Shown piece after piece: positions 11,668-21,897 of a DNA stretch of 64,000 bases; positions within the stretch are counted from its first letter, which is position 1; each line of letters starts with the position of its first letter. Position numbers and translations under genes: made by a program. Under the pieces are notes generated by a model that was not told the origin of the DNA, did no database searches, and worked only from the letters and a program-made list of their open reading frames with translations. The stretch spans positions 12,958,175 to 13,022,174 of the forward strand of contig OZ037768.1 of NCBI GenBank assembly GCA_964035545.1. Reading direction: 5' to 3'. The stretch comes from Bugula neritina (lineage: Eukaryota > Bryozoa > Gymnolaemata > Cheilostomatida > Bugulidae).

Positions 11668-12494
11668 CCCCAGCAGGAGGGGTGTCCTCTACCAGGCGAC
11701 CGCACCGGTGGCCCGTCAAGCTCACGGGTGGTGCCTAGCTGGCTTTCCAAGGCGGAGACCAGTTCGGCTAGCATGTCAGTCATTTGTGCGACCTGTGATG
11801 CCACCGTCATCTGCGTCACCTTGGCCACCGCTGGAGTTTCCGCGTGAGAAGCGGTAGGAGCAGCAGAGGGCTCCATGTCCACCTGACGAGAAGTCACACG
11901 GCTCCGGTGCAGCTGGCTGGCCAGAAGGTAAGCCTCCCCTTCTGCCAGCGCACCTTCGACCGTGGTGACTCCCCTCGCCAAGAGTTGGTGATGGAGTCCC
12001 AAGTCGTTGATGGACTGCACGAAGGCATCATAGGCATACCTCTCACGGTTTACTTGCGGCAGATCGCGGAACGCAATCTGCGCCAGTCTCATAACCGTGG
12101 TAGCCTGCTCTTGTAGCGGCGTGTGAGGATCACGCCGTAGTCTTTGAAGACGGGCCCGCGCATCCACAGCGGAGATACCAAAACAGGCCCGCAAGGAAGC
12201 AAAGATGCCGTCAATGTCCGGTCCCACTCCATACGGCTTGGCTTTGTCTGACAGCGCCATCCTGAGCTTGAGCAATGCTATTCTAGGTGGCCATTGTGCA
12301 ACCTCCATTACATCTTTGAATTCCTGAACGAATTGCTCCACCGGCTCTTCACCTGAGAAGGTGGGTACCCTCAGCCGGTACTTCTCTTCGTAACATTCCC
12401 TATGTACTCGCACTTCTGGTTCTATAGGTATAGCAATGTTATCTTCCTCACCTTCATTCCTCTGAAGGGGTAGCTCTGTGCCTCTTTCTGTCAT
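11565..12494 (-). CDS. gag: LTR-1 gag with CCHC zinc knuckle
   Basis: An open 309-residue frame starting 35 nt inside the 5' LTR, just after the primer site. The central alpha-helical gag domain (RVPTFSGEEPVEQFVQEF, about residues 42-60) resembles capsid-like domains of Ty3/gypsy elements. A CCHC knuckle (CWGCGRPGHFQKHC, about residues 274-287) has the usual C-x2-C-x4-H-x4-C spacing. Its 3' end overlaps the protease frame, as expected for frameshifted gag-pol. Confidence 0.88.
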   Translation of the reverse strand: MTERGTELPLQRNEGEEDNIAIPIEPEVRVHRECYEEKYRLRVPTFSGEEPVEQFVQEFKDVMEVAQWPPRIALLKLRMALSDKAKPYGVGPDIDGIFASLRACFGISAVDARARLQRLRRDPHTPLQEQATTVMRLAQIAFRDLPQVNRERYAYDAFVQSINDLGLHHQLLARGVTTVEGALAEGEAYLLASQLHRSRVTSRQVDMEPSAAPTASHAETPAVAKVTQMTVASQVAQMTDMLAELVSALESQLGTTRELDGPPVRSPGRGHPSCWGCGRPGHFQKHCPRLQPGLNYDGPRMLPHPSGRR

Positions 12495-12528
12495 CTTGAA
12501 ATGCGCGAAATCCCACCGCTGCCACCAC

Positions 12529-12870
12529 TGTTGTGAGTTTTAGCACAATTGTTAAGCGTGGATTGCCTGCGTATTTAGTTTCAATTTAACTAGCAACTAC
12601 TAACAGAGCTTGCGTACGATAACTTTCATTTAATTCGATAAACATAATTATAACAGTATGTCAAAACCACAATACGTCAATCAATTATAACACGTCTTAC
12701 TACTACGAGCCCCTGCTCTCAACACACATGGTTTTGCTAGCTAACCCGCGAACAGTCACTTGACCGGAACCTTGCCTTCCGGTCCTTCTGATTGGATAGT
12801 AAAACATAGTTATAAGTATTCCCATACAGGAGGGGACGAATCCATTATTATACTACGTAATCCCTTTACA
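12529..12870 (-). repeat. LTR-1 5' LTR
   Basis: A 342-bp terminal repeat followed on the right by the target duplication CTAT. The adjacent primer site (12510-12527), read on the minus strand as TGGTGGCAGCGGTGGGAT, complements the 3' end of animal tRNA-Leu. Confidence 0.93.
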
Positions 12871-14170
12871 CTATTTATTGTATCTTTATAAACAGAAATA
12901 AAATTATTGTTGTTTGCTGAAGCACTGCTGAGTAAATTGCCTCACAACATTAATTCACTAGTATTTCTACAAGGTCAAATGTGCTTCCTATATTAATGAA
13001 AAACGAAAAATGAGAGAGAAGTTGAACTTGGACAACTCAAACGTAGACATGCAAAATTTGTCAATCAATCTAAAGTTTCCAGTCAAAATAATGATTCTAG
13101 CAAACCACCCAGTAAATAAAAATATTATACACCTCAAGGTATATGAGTAGAGTATTTTATTCATTTAGGCTAGATATACAAAAGAATGTTTGTACTAAAA
13201 AGAAGACGCTGATAGACATAAGGGTCAAGTCAATACAATGGAATTTCTTCCCAAACATAAAGCAGAAGTAAGCTTAATTCTTGCATTATCTGTCATAAAA
13301 TCATCTACAGTCTTTTATTGTCATCAAAATGTTGCACTCTTCTAAGAGAATAAAGTTGGTGTAGCAGTGAATCTCAGTAAGTAAGATGAAAGTGTTGACT
13401 CAACTGCCAGAGCTGGTTGCACCCACAAGACTGCCAGGGCTGGTTGCACCCACAAGACTGCCAAAGCTGGTTTATAGTCTACTTTTATGTCACCAGCCAA
13501 AAGTGAATCATTGTTTGATAACTTTGATAGAGATGACTTCCATATACAGGTTACTTCTGCTTATAATCAATTATAGTAATTTATTGAGTTAGCTATATAA
13601 CTCATAAATAGCATTATTGTAGCTTCTAGATACAGTTTGAGATTGTATAGAGTTGTAATAGATTCAACATAATTTACTAGTTACTATAGTCGCTGATTCT
13701 TTACCTTGCTTAATAAATAGGTCACAGTAATATGAGAGAAGAACTTTTGTAACTGAGCACATATTGAGGTTTCAATAAATGATCAAAACATATTATACTT
13801 GCTGTGATTGTACAATAAGGTCGAAATGATTTTCTTTTAGGTGAATGGTATGCAAGATATTGATTGTGAGACTGTAAAAAATTTGCCATTGGTCCATACT
13901 AACAATCTAGCTGCAGACGACACCTTATACAGGGAAAGTGAGGCGGGCTTCAAGCTGTATCACCTATGTTGGTAATAACCATACTGAAAGTCCCAGCTAC
14001 AGGTCGAGATGATATAGTTGTATTCAAAATAATTTACTAGATTTTTTTCAAGTTTTCTTAGCATAAAGATATATACAAAATTGGTAAGTTTTCCATGCTC
14101 CCACAACTTTGATGCAATGAGATATAGAACATGTTTCTTGCGATAATATTGAGTATGGATATAGTACTAT
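12871..14170 (+). pseudogene. Relic or small plus-strand gene, exons 1-2, unit 2 copy (frame broken)
   Basis: A candidate first coding exon 13487-13549 starts MSPAKSES and ends at CAG|GTTACT. A second exon 13841-13971 follows a TTTTCTTTTAG acceptor and ends at a GTAATA donor. Compared with unit 3 exon 44621-44747, exon 2 here is 131 rather than 127 nt. It is a hybrid of two neighbouring exon copies, and the extra 4 nt shift the frame. The exon and its donor resemble ankyrin exon 7 in inverted orientation. A 27-nt tandem repeat (CTGCCAGAGCTGGTTGCACC...) occupies 13404-13473. The final exon would be 21898-22073, beyond LTR-2. Function unknown. Confidence 0.35.
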
Positions 14171-14476
14171 TGTGGTGGCTCGTGGAGCTACCAACAGCAC
14201 AATACGCAGGGTCGCGTATTGACCAGGAACAATGTACTCAGCCAATTAGCGAAGCTGCTAGTGAGTAGCAGTAGTTAGCTTCGCGCTACTAGTCAGTTGT
14301 GAATAGTGTGATAAATTAAATAGACGTGTAGGTTTCTGGATATTCTGTACCGTTTTTATTATGTATCTTATACTCAAAATATACTCTTATTAACTCGATC
14401 TATCCTGGTGAAGTTCTCTGGCAAGTAAATAGACTCTCTTGATTACACATCAACCCTAATTCTGAAAAATACAACA
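14171..14476 (+). repeat. LTR-2 5' LTR
   Basis: A 306-bp repeat, TGTGGTGGC...ATACAACA, identical to 21332-21637 apart from about three bases. It is related to the LTRs of LTR-3. Confidence 0.95.
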
Positions 14477-14509
14477 GTGGTGGCAGCGGTGGGATAGTGT
14501 ACATCAAAG

Positions 14510-15376
14510 ATGGAGACTGAAAATGCTAGATTGCAGCCACCCCCAGTAGAAGGTGAGCGTAGAAATGATGTTATTCCTGTAGATCAGGTGGGAGAAGAGG
14601 CTTATCAATATCGCTTGAAAGCCCCCACCTTTACTGGGTCAAAAGATGTCGAACAGTTTATACAGGAGTTTAGAGAAGTAATGGATATTGCACAATGGCC
14701 ACATAGAGTGGGCCTTATCCAGTTGCGGAGAGCGTTGGCGGAGCAAGCCAAGCCGTACGGAATGGGAACGAACGTAGACGGGATATTGGCTGCGTTGCGG
14801 GGCCGCTTTGGCATCTCCGCAATAGACTTCAGGACCCGGTTACAGAGATTGTGCCGCGCCCCGCAGATCTCGCTGCAAGAGCATGCCGCGACGGTGAAGA
14901 AGCTGGCACAAATTGCATATGGTGACCTACCAGTACAACACCAAGAGCGTTACACCTACGACGCTTTTGTCCAGTCACTAAACGACCTGGGCCTACACCA
15001 CCAACTACGAGCTAAAGGGATCACCACGATAGAGGATGCCCTAAAGGCTGGAGAAGCTTATCTGTTGGCTATCCAAATGCATCGAGCGCAAGGGAACCCA
15101 CCAGCAGTTGAAGTCAATGCTGCCAGAGCTACGGCGGGCCCCGAAGCTCCCCCCTTGGAAGCCGAAGTAGACCGTATGGTAGAGATGTTGGGACAGCTGG
15201 TAACGATTCTTGCCAGCGCTGGCCCCGGTCAGGACCTGCGGTTGCTCCCAGCACCTGCGGGGCCTGGCTGGAGTAGTGCTGGTCAAGACCATAGAGAGCA
15301 AGGACCACCCCAACACCAGGGGGCGTTAAACTATCACGGCCCGCGGACGCCCTTCCTCCCCGCGGGCCAAAACTGA
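14510..15376 (+). CDS. gag: LTR-2 gag (zinc knuckle degenerate)
   Basis: An open 288-residue frame starting METENARLQ. It aligns with LTR-3 gag through the capsid-like region (APTFTGSKDVEQFIQEF, about residues 38-54). Where LTR-1 and LTR-3 have a CCHC knuckle, this copy reads GPGWSSAGQDHREQGP, so all three zinc-binding cysteines are lost although the His is kept. This would weaken RNA binding. Coding is open end to end. Confidence 0.85.
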   Translation: METENARLQPPPVEGERRNDVIPVDQVGEEAYQYRLKAPTFTGSKDVEQFIQEFREVMDIAQWPHRVGLIQLRRALAEQAKPYGMGTNVDGILAALRGRFGISAIDFRTRLQRLCRAPQISLQEHAATVKKLAQIAYGDLPVQHQERYTYDAFVQSLNDLGLHHQLRAKGITTIEDALKAGEAYLLAIQMHRAQGNPPAVEVNAARATAGPEAPPLEAEVDRMVEMLGQLVTILASAGPGQDLRLLPAPAGPGWSSAGQDHREQGPPQHQGALNYHGPRTPFLPAGQN

Positions 15377-15664
15377 AAGAGCAGGGTAAGACACGCCGCC
15401 GCCTGTCCGTACGGACACGACGGCATACTCCCCCCGAGTGGCAGGTACCACGCAGGACTAGCAGGCCTGCACAGCGGCCGAGTACCTTCTCCCTGTCACT
15501 CACCAACCGGTTCCACCGGTTACCTCGGGAAGAGGAGCCCGCCACTGAATTAGAGCCAGAAGGCCCAGTGGAGAGCTCTGAACCTCGCCAGCACCGACCA
15601 CGCCGCCGGAAACCCCATAAACCACGGGTAAAACCCCCGCCGTCCTACCCATTTAGGACAACAC

Positions 15665-16996
15665 ATGCGGGGGGGGGTGAAAGTGCAACCACACGGAGAG
15701 AGCTATTTCCTACCCGGAAAGGTGGCGGGTAATGCCGTCACCTTCCTGCTAGACTCCAGTTGTACTACCAACCTTCTCAAACGTAGAGTCTTTGAGGCAC
15801 TGCCCCGCCAAAACAGGGATAGAGTACGACCGTATACAGGAGAACATGGCACCCTAGCAGGAGGGTCGTGTATTTCCTTCTACGGTATTATCGAGCTCCC
15901 TGGGCGTGTCCAAGACAAGGCTGTACAAGAGACCTTTGTTATAAGCCAGCTGGAGGAAGATGCTATCCTCGGAATGCCTTTCTTGAAGCAGCACCAATGC
16001 CGCATATACTTTAGCAAGTCGGCAATGCTGATGGGCGGGCGAGAACTCGCCTGTGTGGATAAGTTTGGGCGTCCTCTGGTGGGCGGTGTTCAGGTAGTTC
16101 GAAACTGCACTGTACCCGGGCGCTCTAGAGCCACTATCCACTGCCGAGTGAACAGCAACCGGATAGCAAGACTCGGGGTCGTTGAAGGCGCGCACGAAAG
16201 GATCCAACTCGCCAGTAGTTTAAACCAACTGACTGAGCGAGGGGAAATCTTAGTGCAGTGTGTCAACCCCTTTACCGAGCCCATCAAGCTCCAAGCTGGG
16301 TCAATGCTGGGCCGGTTCCACTCCGTCCAGGAGGAGGACGTGGGCCCGTCGCTAGGTGATGCGACGGAGGCACCCCCTCGGCACCCTACTCAAAGGCAAG
16401 GGGTGGTCCCAACACACATCTGGGAGTTATATGAAACAGCCTGTGGTGGCTGCGCGAGTAACAAGGAACGCCAAGCTATGGCGAAGTTACTACGCGACTA
16501 CGGTGATGTGTTCAGTAGCGGAGATCATGACGTGGGACTGACTGGAGTTGTCAGACACGAAATACCGCTGACTGCAGGGACAGCCCTTGTCCGGCAACCC
16601 ACACGCAGGCTGGGGCCGGAAAAAGAGAAGGAGGTTAGCCGACAAGTACGGGATCTTCTGGACCGCGGCCTCATAGAGCCCGCCCATAGGGTGTGGAGCT
16701 CGTCGGTCGTACTGGTCCGGAAGAAAGACGGCAGTTGGCGGTTCTGTGTGGATTACCGCAAACTCAATAGCGTAACCATACAGGACGCCTACCCCCTACC
16801 TCGTATTGACGAGTCACAGGATGCCTTAGCCGGCAGCAAGTACTTCAGTACGTTAGACTTGCTGAGTGGCTACTGGCAAGTTCCTCTGAGTCCCGACGCC
16901 CAGGAGAAAGCGGCGTTTATCACACGGGACGGTTTGTGGAAGTGGAAGGTGTTGCCTTTCGGGTTAACCTCCCCCCAGCCACTTTCCAGAGGCTGA
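15665..16996 (+). pseudogene. pol: LTR-2 pol part 1: protease and N-terminal reverse transcriptase
   Basis: A 443-residue frame. The protease active site reads LLDSSCTTN: the Gly of the D-S/T-G triad is replaced by Ser, unlike DTG in LTR-1 and DSG in LTR-3. RT motifs follow: VRKKDGSWRFCVDYRKLN, FSTLDLLSGYWQVPL (first catalytic Asp) and VLPFGLTS. A 1-nt deletion just after FGLTS (near 16972) ends the frame before the YLDD box. LTR-5 shares the deletion. Confidence 0.85.
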
Positions 16997-17790
16997 TGGA
17001 GCAAGTCCTCAGCGGGCTCCATTGGAAGACACTGCTGATCTACCTCGATGATGTTATCGTGATCTCCCCAGACTTCGAGACGCATGTCAGTCATCTGCGG
17101 GACGTCTTCGAGAGACTCCGAGGTGCCGGTCTTAAGCTCAAACCTTCCAAGTGCGCTCTATTGCAGCCGGAGGTCAAGTACCTGGGGCACAGTGTCGGTC
17201 GAAACGGCGTGGCAACGGATCCCGAAAAGGTACGGGCGATAGAAGACTGGGTCACCCCCCAAGACTTGATCGGACTTCGGGCTTTCTTGGGGCTGGTAGG
17301 GTATTACAGGCAATACATACCGGACTTTGCGCGCATAGCCCAGCCGTTAAACCGGCTCACCACAAAGGGAGTGACGTGGCAGTGGACCACAGTCGAACAA
17401 AGAGCGTTCGACCGCCTCAAGGGCTGCCTACTAACGGCGCCCATCTTGGCCTACCCAGACCCCACTCTGGAGTACATCCTCGACACGGACACCAGTGACC
17501 AAAATGTTGGCGCTGTGCTGTCACAAGTGCAGGAAGGCCGAGAGGTAGTAGTAGCCTACTACAGCAAGTCTCTCTCACCCGCTGAACGAAATTACTGCAC
17601 TACCCGCAAGGAGCTGCTGGCAGTAATCAAGTCAGTGAAGCACTTCAGACCATACTTATACGGCAGGGAGTTCCGGCTGCGTACGGATCATGCCTCGCTG
17701 ATCTGGTTGTGCAAGAGAGCAGCGCCCTCCAGTCAGGTCGCCCGGTGGCTCGAAATCCTAGCTGAGTTCTCGTACCGGATCGAACATTGA
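16936..17790 (+). pseudogene. pol: LTR-2 pol part 2: C-terminal RT and RNase H
   Basis: This continues RT after the frameshift, with the catalytic YLDD box (LLIYLDDVIVIS) and the thumb/connection motif CALLQPEVKYLGH. An RNase H domain of the Ty3/gypsy kind follows (YILDTDTSDQNVGAVLSQ, YYSKSLSPAERNYCTT, LRTDHASLIWL). It ends at a TGA at 17788-17790 where LTR-3 has an Arg codon (EHRPGKRH), so this is a nonsense change rather than a natural end. Confidence 0.88.
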
Positions 17791-19617
17791 CCGGGCAAAA
17801 GACACAGCAAAGCGGATGGGCTGAGCCGCCGACCTAATGGAGGTTGCAAACAGGGTCTCAACATCGAGAGGAGGGACGGAGGTCCCACGCGATGCGAATT
17901 AGAGACACTGGCTCACCACAGAGCACAGTTTGACTGGGATCAGGGTCAGCTCAGGCAGAAAGTTAACGAGTCCCCGGAGGTTGTACTAAACCTCCGCGCC
18001 AATCCTGTACTGACCGATAATGTCCGGGAGCTGAAGAAGCTCCAAGGAGAGCTGTCTGGGGTAGTAGCGGACATATATCGGACCAAAAAGGAAGGGCGGC
18101 GACCCAGCAAGGAACGCATACGGCAGGGATGCGCTGAGTTCCGGCTATACTGCCAGCGTTGGGACTCGCTGCGGATCAGGCAGGATGGTCTACTGACCAT
18201 TTCTCTAGCTGCCAGCGGCAGACATCCGGAGAGGAAGAGGGTGGTCTGTCTCACTGCCATCCGCCGTGAGTTGATTTGGGAGACTCACAAACACGCTCAC
18301 GCAGGAGTCAAGAGAGTGATCTTCAAACTACGACTCCGGTGGTATTGGCCACAAATGAAGCGGGACGTCCGACTCAGAGTCAAGCAGTGCGAAATCTGCC
18401 AGGCCAGTAAGCATGGCCGTTTCCCTGGTGAAGCCGGACAGCGGAGGCTATATGCTGGCAGGCCCTGGCAAGTGGTAGCTGTTGACCTGGTCGGACCCAT
18501 GCCCCTGACCCCCAGAGGCAATAGTTGGATATTAGTATTGACAGACCACATTACTATGTGGGCAGACGCTCTGGCTATCCCAGATGCGTCAGCCCCAAAA
18601 GTGGCCAGGGCGCTAGACCAACATGTATTCTGTTATTTCGGGCTTCCCGAACAGATACACTCTGATCAAGGCACGCAGTTTCAGTCCCAACTGATGAGCG
18701 ACCTTTGCCGCCTCTAGAGAGTAAATCAGAGCAGGACGACTCCCTATCACCCCCAAGGTAACGGGGTGGTGGAGCGCAATAACCGGATGCTAGGTGATGC
18801 GCTCCGAAGTCTCCTCCTTGGACGCGGTCAAGAGGAATGGGACACGGTGTTGCCGCAAATCATGCGTGCATACCGTAGCACCCCACACACCAGTACTGGT
18901 GAGACCTCAAACCTCTTGATGCTCGGGAGAGAGACTCGTATCCCTGACCATCTTACCTACCACGTTCCAGAGCAAGACAACTCGGTTCACGAGTATGCCA
19001 GTGAACTAGTGGAACGGATGAAGGTCGCACACGATATACTGCGCGAACAGCAGTGGAAGGTGCGACACGAAGATTCCAAGGAACCACCCCTATACCAGAC
19101 GGGAGATAAGGTGTGAATGGTCAATTACCGTAGGCGTCGCGGACAAGCAGCTAAGCTACAGCCTAAGTTCGTGGGACCCTACGTGATCGTCGAGGCGATG
19201 CCCAACCATACGTACCAGATCGAGCGCTCAGGACAGGTGTCTTTTCAGAATGAGTCTCGCTTGAAGCCGTATTGGGCTAGCCCTGACACAGCGGGAGAAG
19301 CCCCCCCCCCGTTGTTGGAGCCTAGAAGGCAGACAACAACGCGTCGGCGACGGCGGCAGGGACTTGAATATGAAGTCGTCATACCGCGGGAGGAAGACTT
19401 GGTGAGAGATGAGCGATCGCTTTTACCAACAGAAGCGCGCCCGCCACCGCCAAATCTAATTCCATCACTTCCAGAAACCGAGCCGGTTCCGGAAGTGCAA
19501 AACCCCATCGAGGGAGGGGTTCTATCCGGAGAACAAGAAGAAGTGACCACCAACGGTGAAGTAGAGACGCCACCAGAGGCCCCTACTAATAAACCGGCGA
19601 GCGTGTCACCCCCCTAG
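17791..19617 (+). pseudogene. pol: LTR-2 pol part 3: integrase with two internal stops
   Basis: One continuous frame carrying the H2C2 zinc domain (THKHAHAG ... CEICQASKH) and the DDE core with D in VAVDLVGPMP, D in HSDQGTQFQ and E in NGVVERNNRM. The C-terminal segment has FVGPYVIVEAM, like the GPY/F module. TAG at 18715-18717 replaces a Trp codon (LTR-3 reads DLCHLWGVNQ). TGA at 19114-19116 replaces a second Trp (KVWMVNYRRR). The frame ends at 19617 after a C-tract indel relative to LTR-3. Confidence 0.86.
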
Positions 19618-19913
19618 AACGGGGACAACGTACGAGGAAACCCCCACCATATTTAAAAGACTTCGTATGTGACTGCATTAAAAACGGCACGCATGAAAGT
19701 CTAGGGGAAAACCGTACGAGAAAATGTTAGAGTTGCAAGCCCCACGCAAATATCAACTTTTGCGAGGGCGGAGTAGTGGGAGGAATTAATGCGCATAAAG
19801 CAAATAGTTCCGACCTCGTGTCACAGAAACAATGCCCAGCCTTTTCTTACGCTGACATCGCCAAGGGCAGACGTACCTCACAACTAGCTCCAACCTTACC
19901 ACGAACATTGAGT

Positions 19914-20996
19914 ATGGACACTAATACCGAGTTCACAGGTAAGCCAGTATAAGTCTTGTATTCCTATCTATGGAAACAGGCCCGATGCCAGTAAATGCTG
20001 AGCTAATCCATCAGATTGAATCAGAATTACTGGGGACCACGTTTCACGCGAATGACGACGAGGACACAGTAATGGCCGACGGTCTGTTAGACCTGGAGCT
20101 AGACACTGTTCTTGATCAGTCCACACGTGATTCACTGGTCTCTCGAGTGCTTTCTAAAAGTTGTGACTCTCAGACTAGTAACAGTCGACAGCCATCAGAA
20201 TTATGTTGTAAAGATCCACCGCGATCTAACAACAATTCTACCTTTGTAGACGCACTCGCTCCCGTCTCTCCGGGCATGCCTTCCCTAGAGATGGCGTAGG
20301 ACCCAGAGCCGGCCTCACCAACTTCCACAACTAGACAACTGCCACAACAGCTAGAAGTAACCTCCAGCTGGACAACCCCCGCCACGGAGACGGAGATTAA
20401 GAAACATAGAGGGGATGACAGTAACCGGGAGTGCCGCCTATGTCAACAGCGGTTTACAACACACCGCAGATTGAGAGTCCACTTGCCGCAGCATTTTATT
20501 ACAACGTTCTGCCCCTGCGGGGAGTATAGTTACAACCGTGACTACGTGCTGCGTCACCAATGCACCATGCACTGCTTTCAGGGCCACGTGTACGACGTGG
20601 ATAAATCTTCCTACTCAGCATTCCTCGAAGTTATCCGACCCCTCATCACAAACTCAGCTCGGCTATCTCGCCTGGAGCAAGGCTTTCCCTCCCCCCGACC
20701 CATCATCTCTGAACCAACGGATAAACCTTCGAAATCATCTAACTCCCCACCTCTCAGTTCCGTGCGGCGACCCCAGACACTCCCCCGTGTCGTATTACAG
20801 AGGGTTGACACGCAGACATACACACTTCCTCCCCCACTCCCATCCGCAGAACGGAAAAGACACCGACAGCAGCAGATATTCTCCTCTCTCATCCCCTCCG
20901 GCCCGCAACCTACGAGAGGTCGAGACTAGGGCAAATGAACTCGAACAAGAGGTGTATAGACTAGCCCCCCCCCAGTATTCATGCAGCATCCAGTGA
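19914..20996 (+). pseudogene. LTR-2 accessory zinc-finger ORF (ORF3), broken
   Basis: A short ATG exon 19914-19938 (MDTNTEFT plus one base) ends at a GTAAGC donor. Joining to the acceptor at 19978/19979 would keep phase into GPMPVNAEL, but the implied intron is only 41 nt. Translation could instead start at the ATG at 19970. An in-frame TAG at 20297-20299 precedes the fingers: CRLCQQRFTTHRRLRVHLPQH (C-x2-C-x12-H-x3-H is visible within it) and CPCGEYSYNRDYVLRHQCTMH. Frameshifts near 20900 and in the C-run at about 20965 separate the coiled-coil-like tail (REVETRANELEQEVYRLA). LTR-5 has lost this region by deletion. Confidence 0.65.
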
Positions 20997-21331
20997 GCTC
21001 CGGTCACTACAGGAGTCCATCAGATGGATGAAACGAGCAGCCCAGGATTAATATGGGTCTCCCCCCTCCAACCTCACATCTCGCTTCTCTACTACCTCTC
21101 CGTGGCGTTCCCTGGCATTGCTGTGGCACGTACTCTATATGTATATAGACTTACTAATTACTTAGTGTTGTTTTATTGTGTATTTTTATACATATATATA
21201 TATGTATCTAGCCAATTTGGATCTTGTATATACATTTTATATCTTGTCTCCCGTTTAGTCCACTGATGTACGTGTTACTTGTGAATTATATTTTTTATAT
21301 CAGAAAGAGGGCTTTCTGCTGGTGGGGGCGG

Positions 21332-21637
21332 TGTGGTGGCTCGTGGAGCTACCAACAGCACAATACGCAGGGTCGCGTATTGACCCGGAACAATGTACTC
21401 AGCCAATTAGCGAAGCTGCTAGTGAGTAGCAGTAGTTAGCTTCGCGCTACTAGTCAGTTGTGAATAGTGTGATAAATTAAATAGACGCGTAGATTTCTGG
21501 ATATTCTGTACCGTTTTTATTATGTATCTTATACTCAAAATATACTCTTATTAACTCGATCTATCCTGGTGAAGTTCTCTGGCAAGTAAATAGACTCTCT
21601 TGATTACACATCAACCCTAATTCTGAAAAATACAACA
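21332..21637 (+). repeat. LTR-2 3' LTR
   Basis: A 306-bp repeat preceded by the polypurine tract GGTGGGGGCGG (21321-21331) and followed by the target duplication CTAT. Confidence 0.95.
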
Positions 21638-21897
21638 CTATCACTAATTATAGGAATTACAAGAGTTTCTCTTTAGCAATATTCCAAAACATCCCATCTA
21701 GCTGGCTAGTGATATTCAAGCTGATACTTTAAGTATAAGACAGAGAGTTGTAACACTCAGCTCTCTGATGACTCTATTCCTCCAGAAAAGGTTTGCTACT
21801 TCCAGACATCTCTTTATGTATATCTACTTTGTTGAACTTATGTTCACATTGATGTTGTAAAAACTTCTACTTGCATTTGTTGTTCTGTTTTCTTCAG

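Larger units (their letters stand above)
7720..12870 (-). mobile_element. LTR-1: internally deleted Ty3/gypsy-type retrotransposon
   Basis: A 5.15-kb element read on the minus strand. LTRs at 7720-8062 and 12529-12870 begin TG and end CA and differ at about a dozen positions by eye. The target duplication is CTAT (7716-7719 and 12871-12874). The primer site 12510-12527 lies one base inside the 5' LTR and matches the 3' end of tRNA-Leu. The polypurine tract is complementary to 8063-8073. Internal order: gag, protease, integrase remnant, accessory zinc-finger ORF. Reverse transcriptase, RNase H and the integrase core are missing, so it could move only with help. LTR-4 occupies the same site in unit 3, so the insertion predates the duplication. 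Confidence 0.93.
14171..21637 (+). mobile_element. LTR-2: full-length but decayed Ty3/gypsy-type retrotransposon
   Basis: A 7.47-kb element with 306-bp LTRs (14171-14476 and 21332-21637) that differ at only about three positions by eye. The target duplication is CTAT (14167-14170 and 21638-21641). The primer site 14478-14495 matches tRNA-Leu, and the polypurine tract is 21321-21331. Order: gag, protease, RT, RNase H, integrase, accessory zinc-finger ORF. pol has one frameshift and three in-frame stops, so the copy is dead. LTR-5 sits at the same site in unit 3 and shares these lesions. Confidence 0.95.

Noticed and set aside
13386-13592. 68-residue plus-strand ORF with LPELVAPTR repeats
   Set aside because: It is explained by a 27-nt tandem repeat; the candidate exon inside it uses a different frame.
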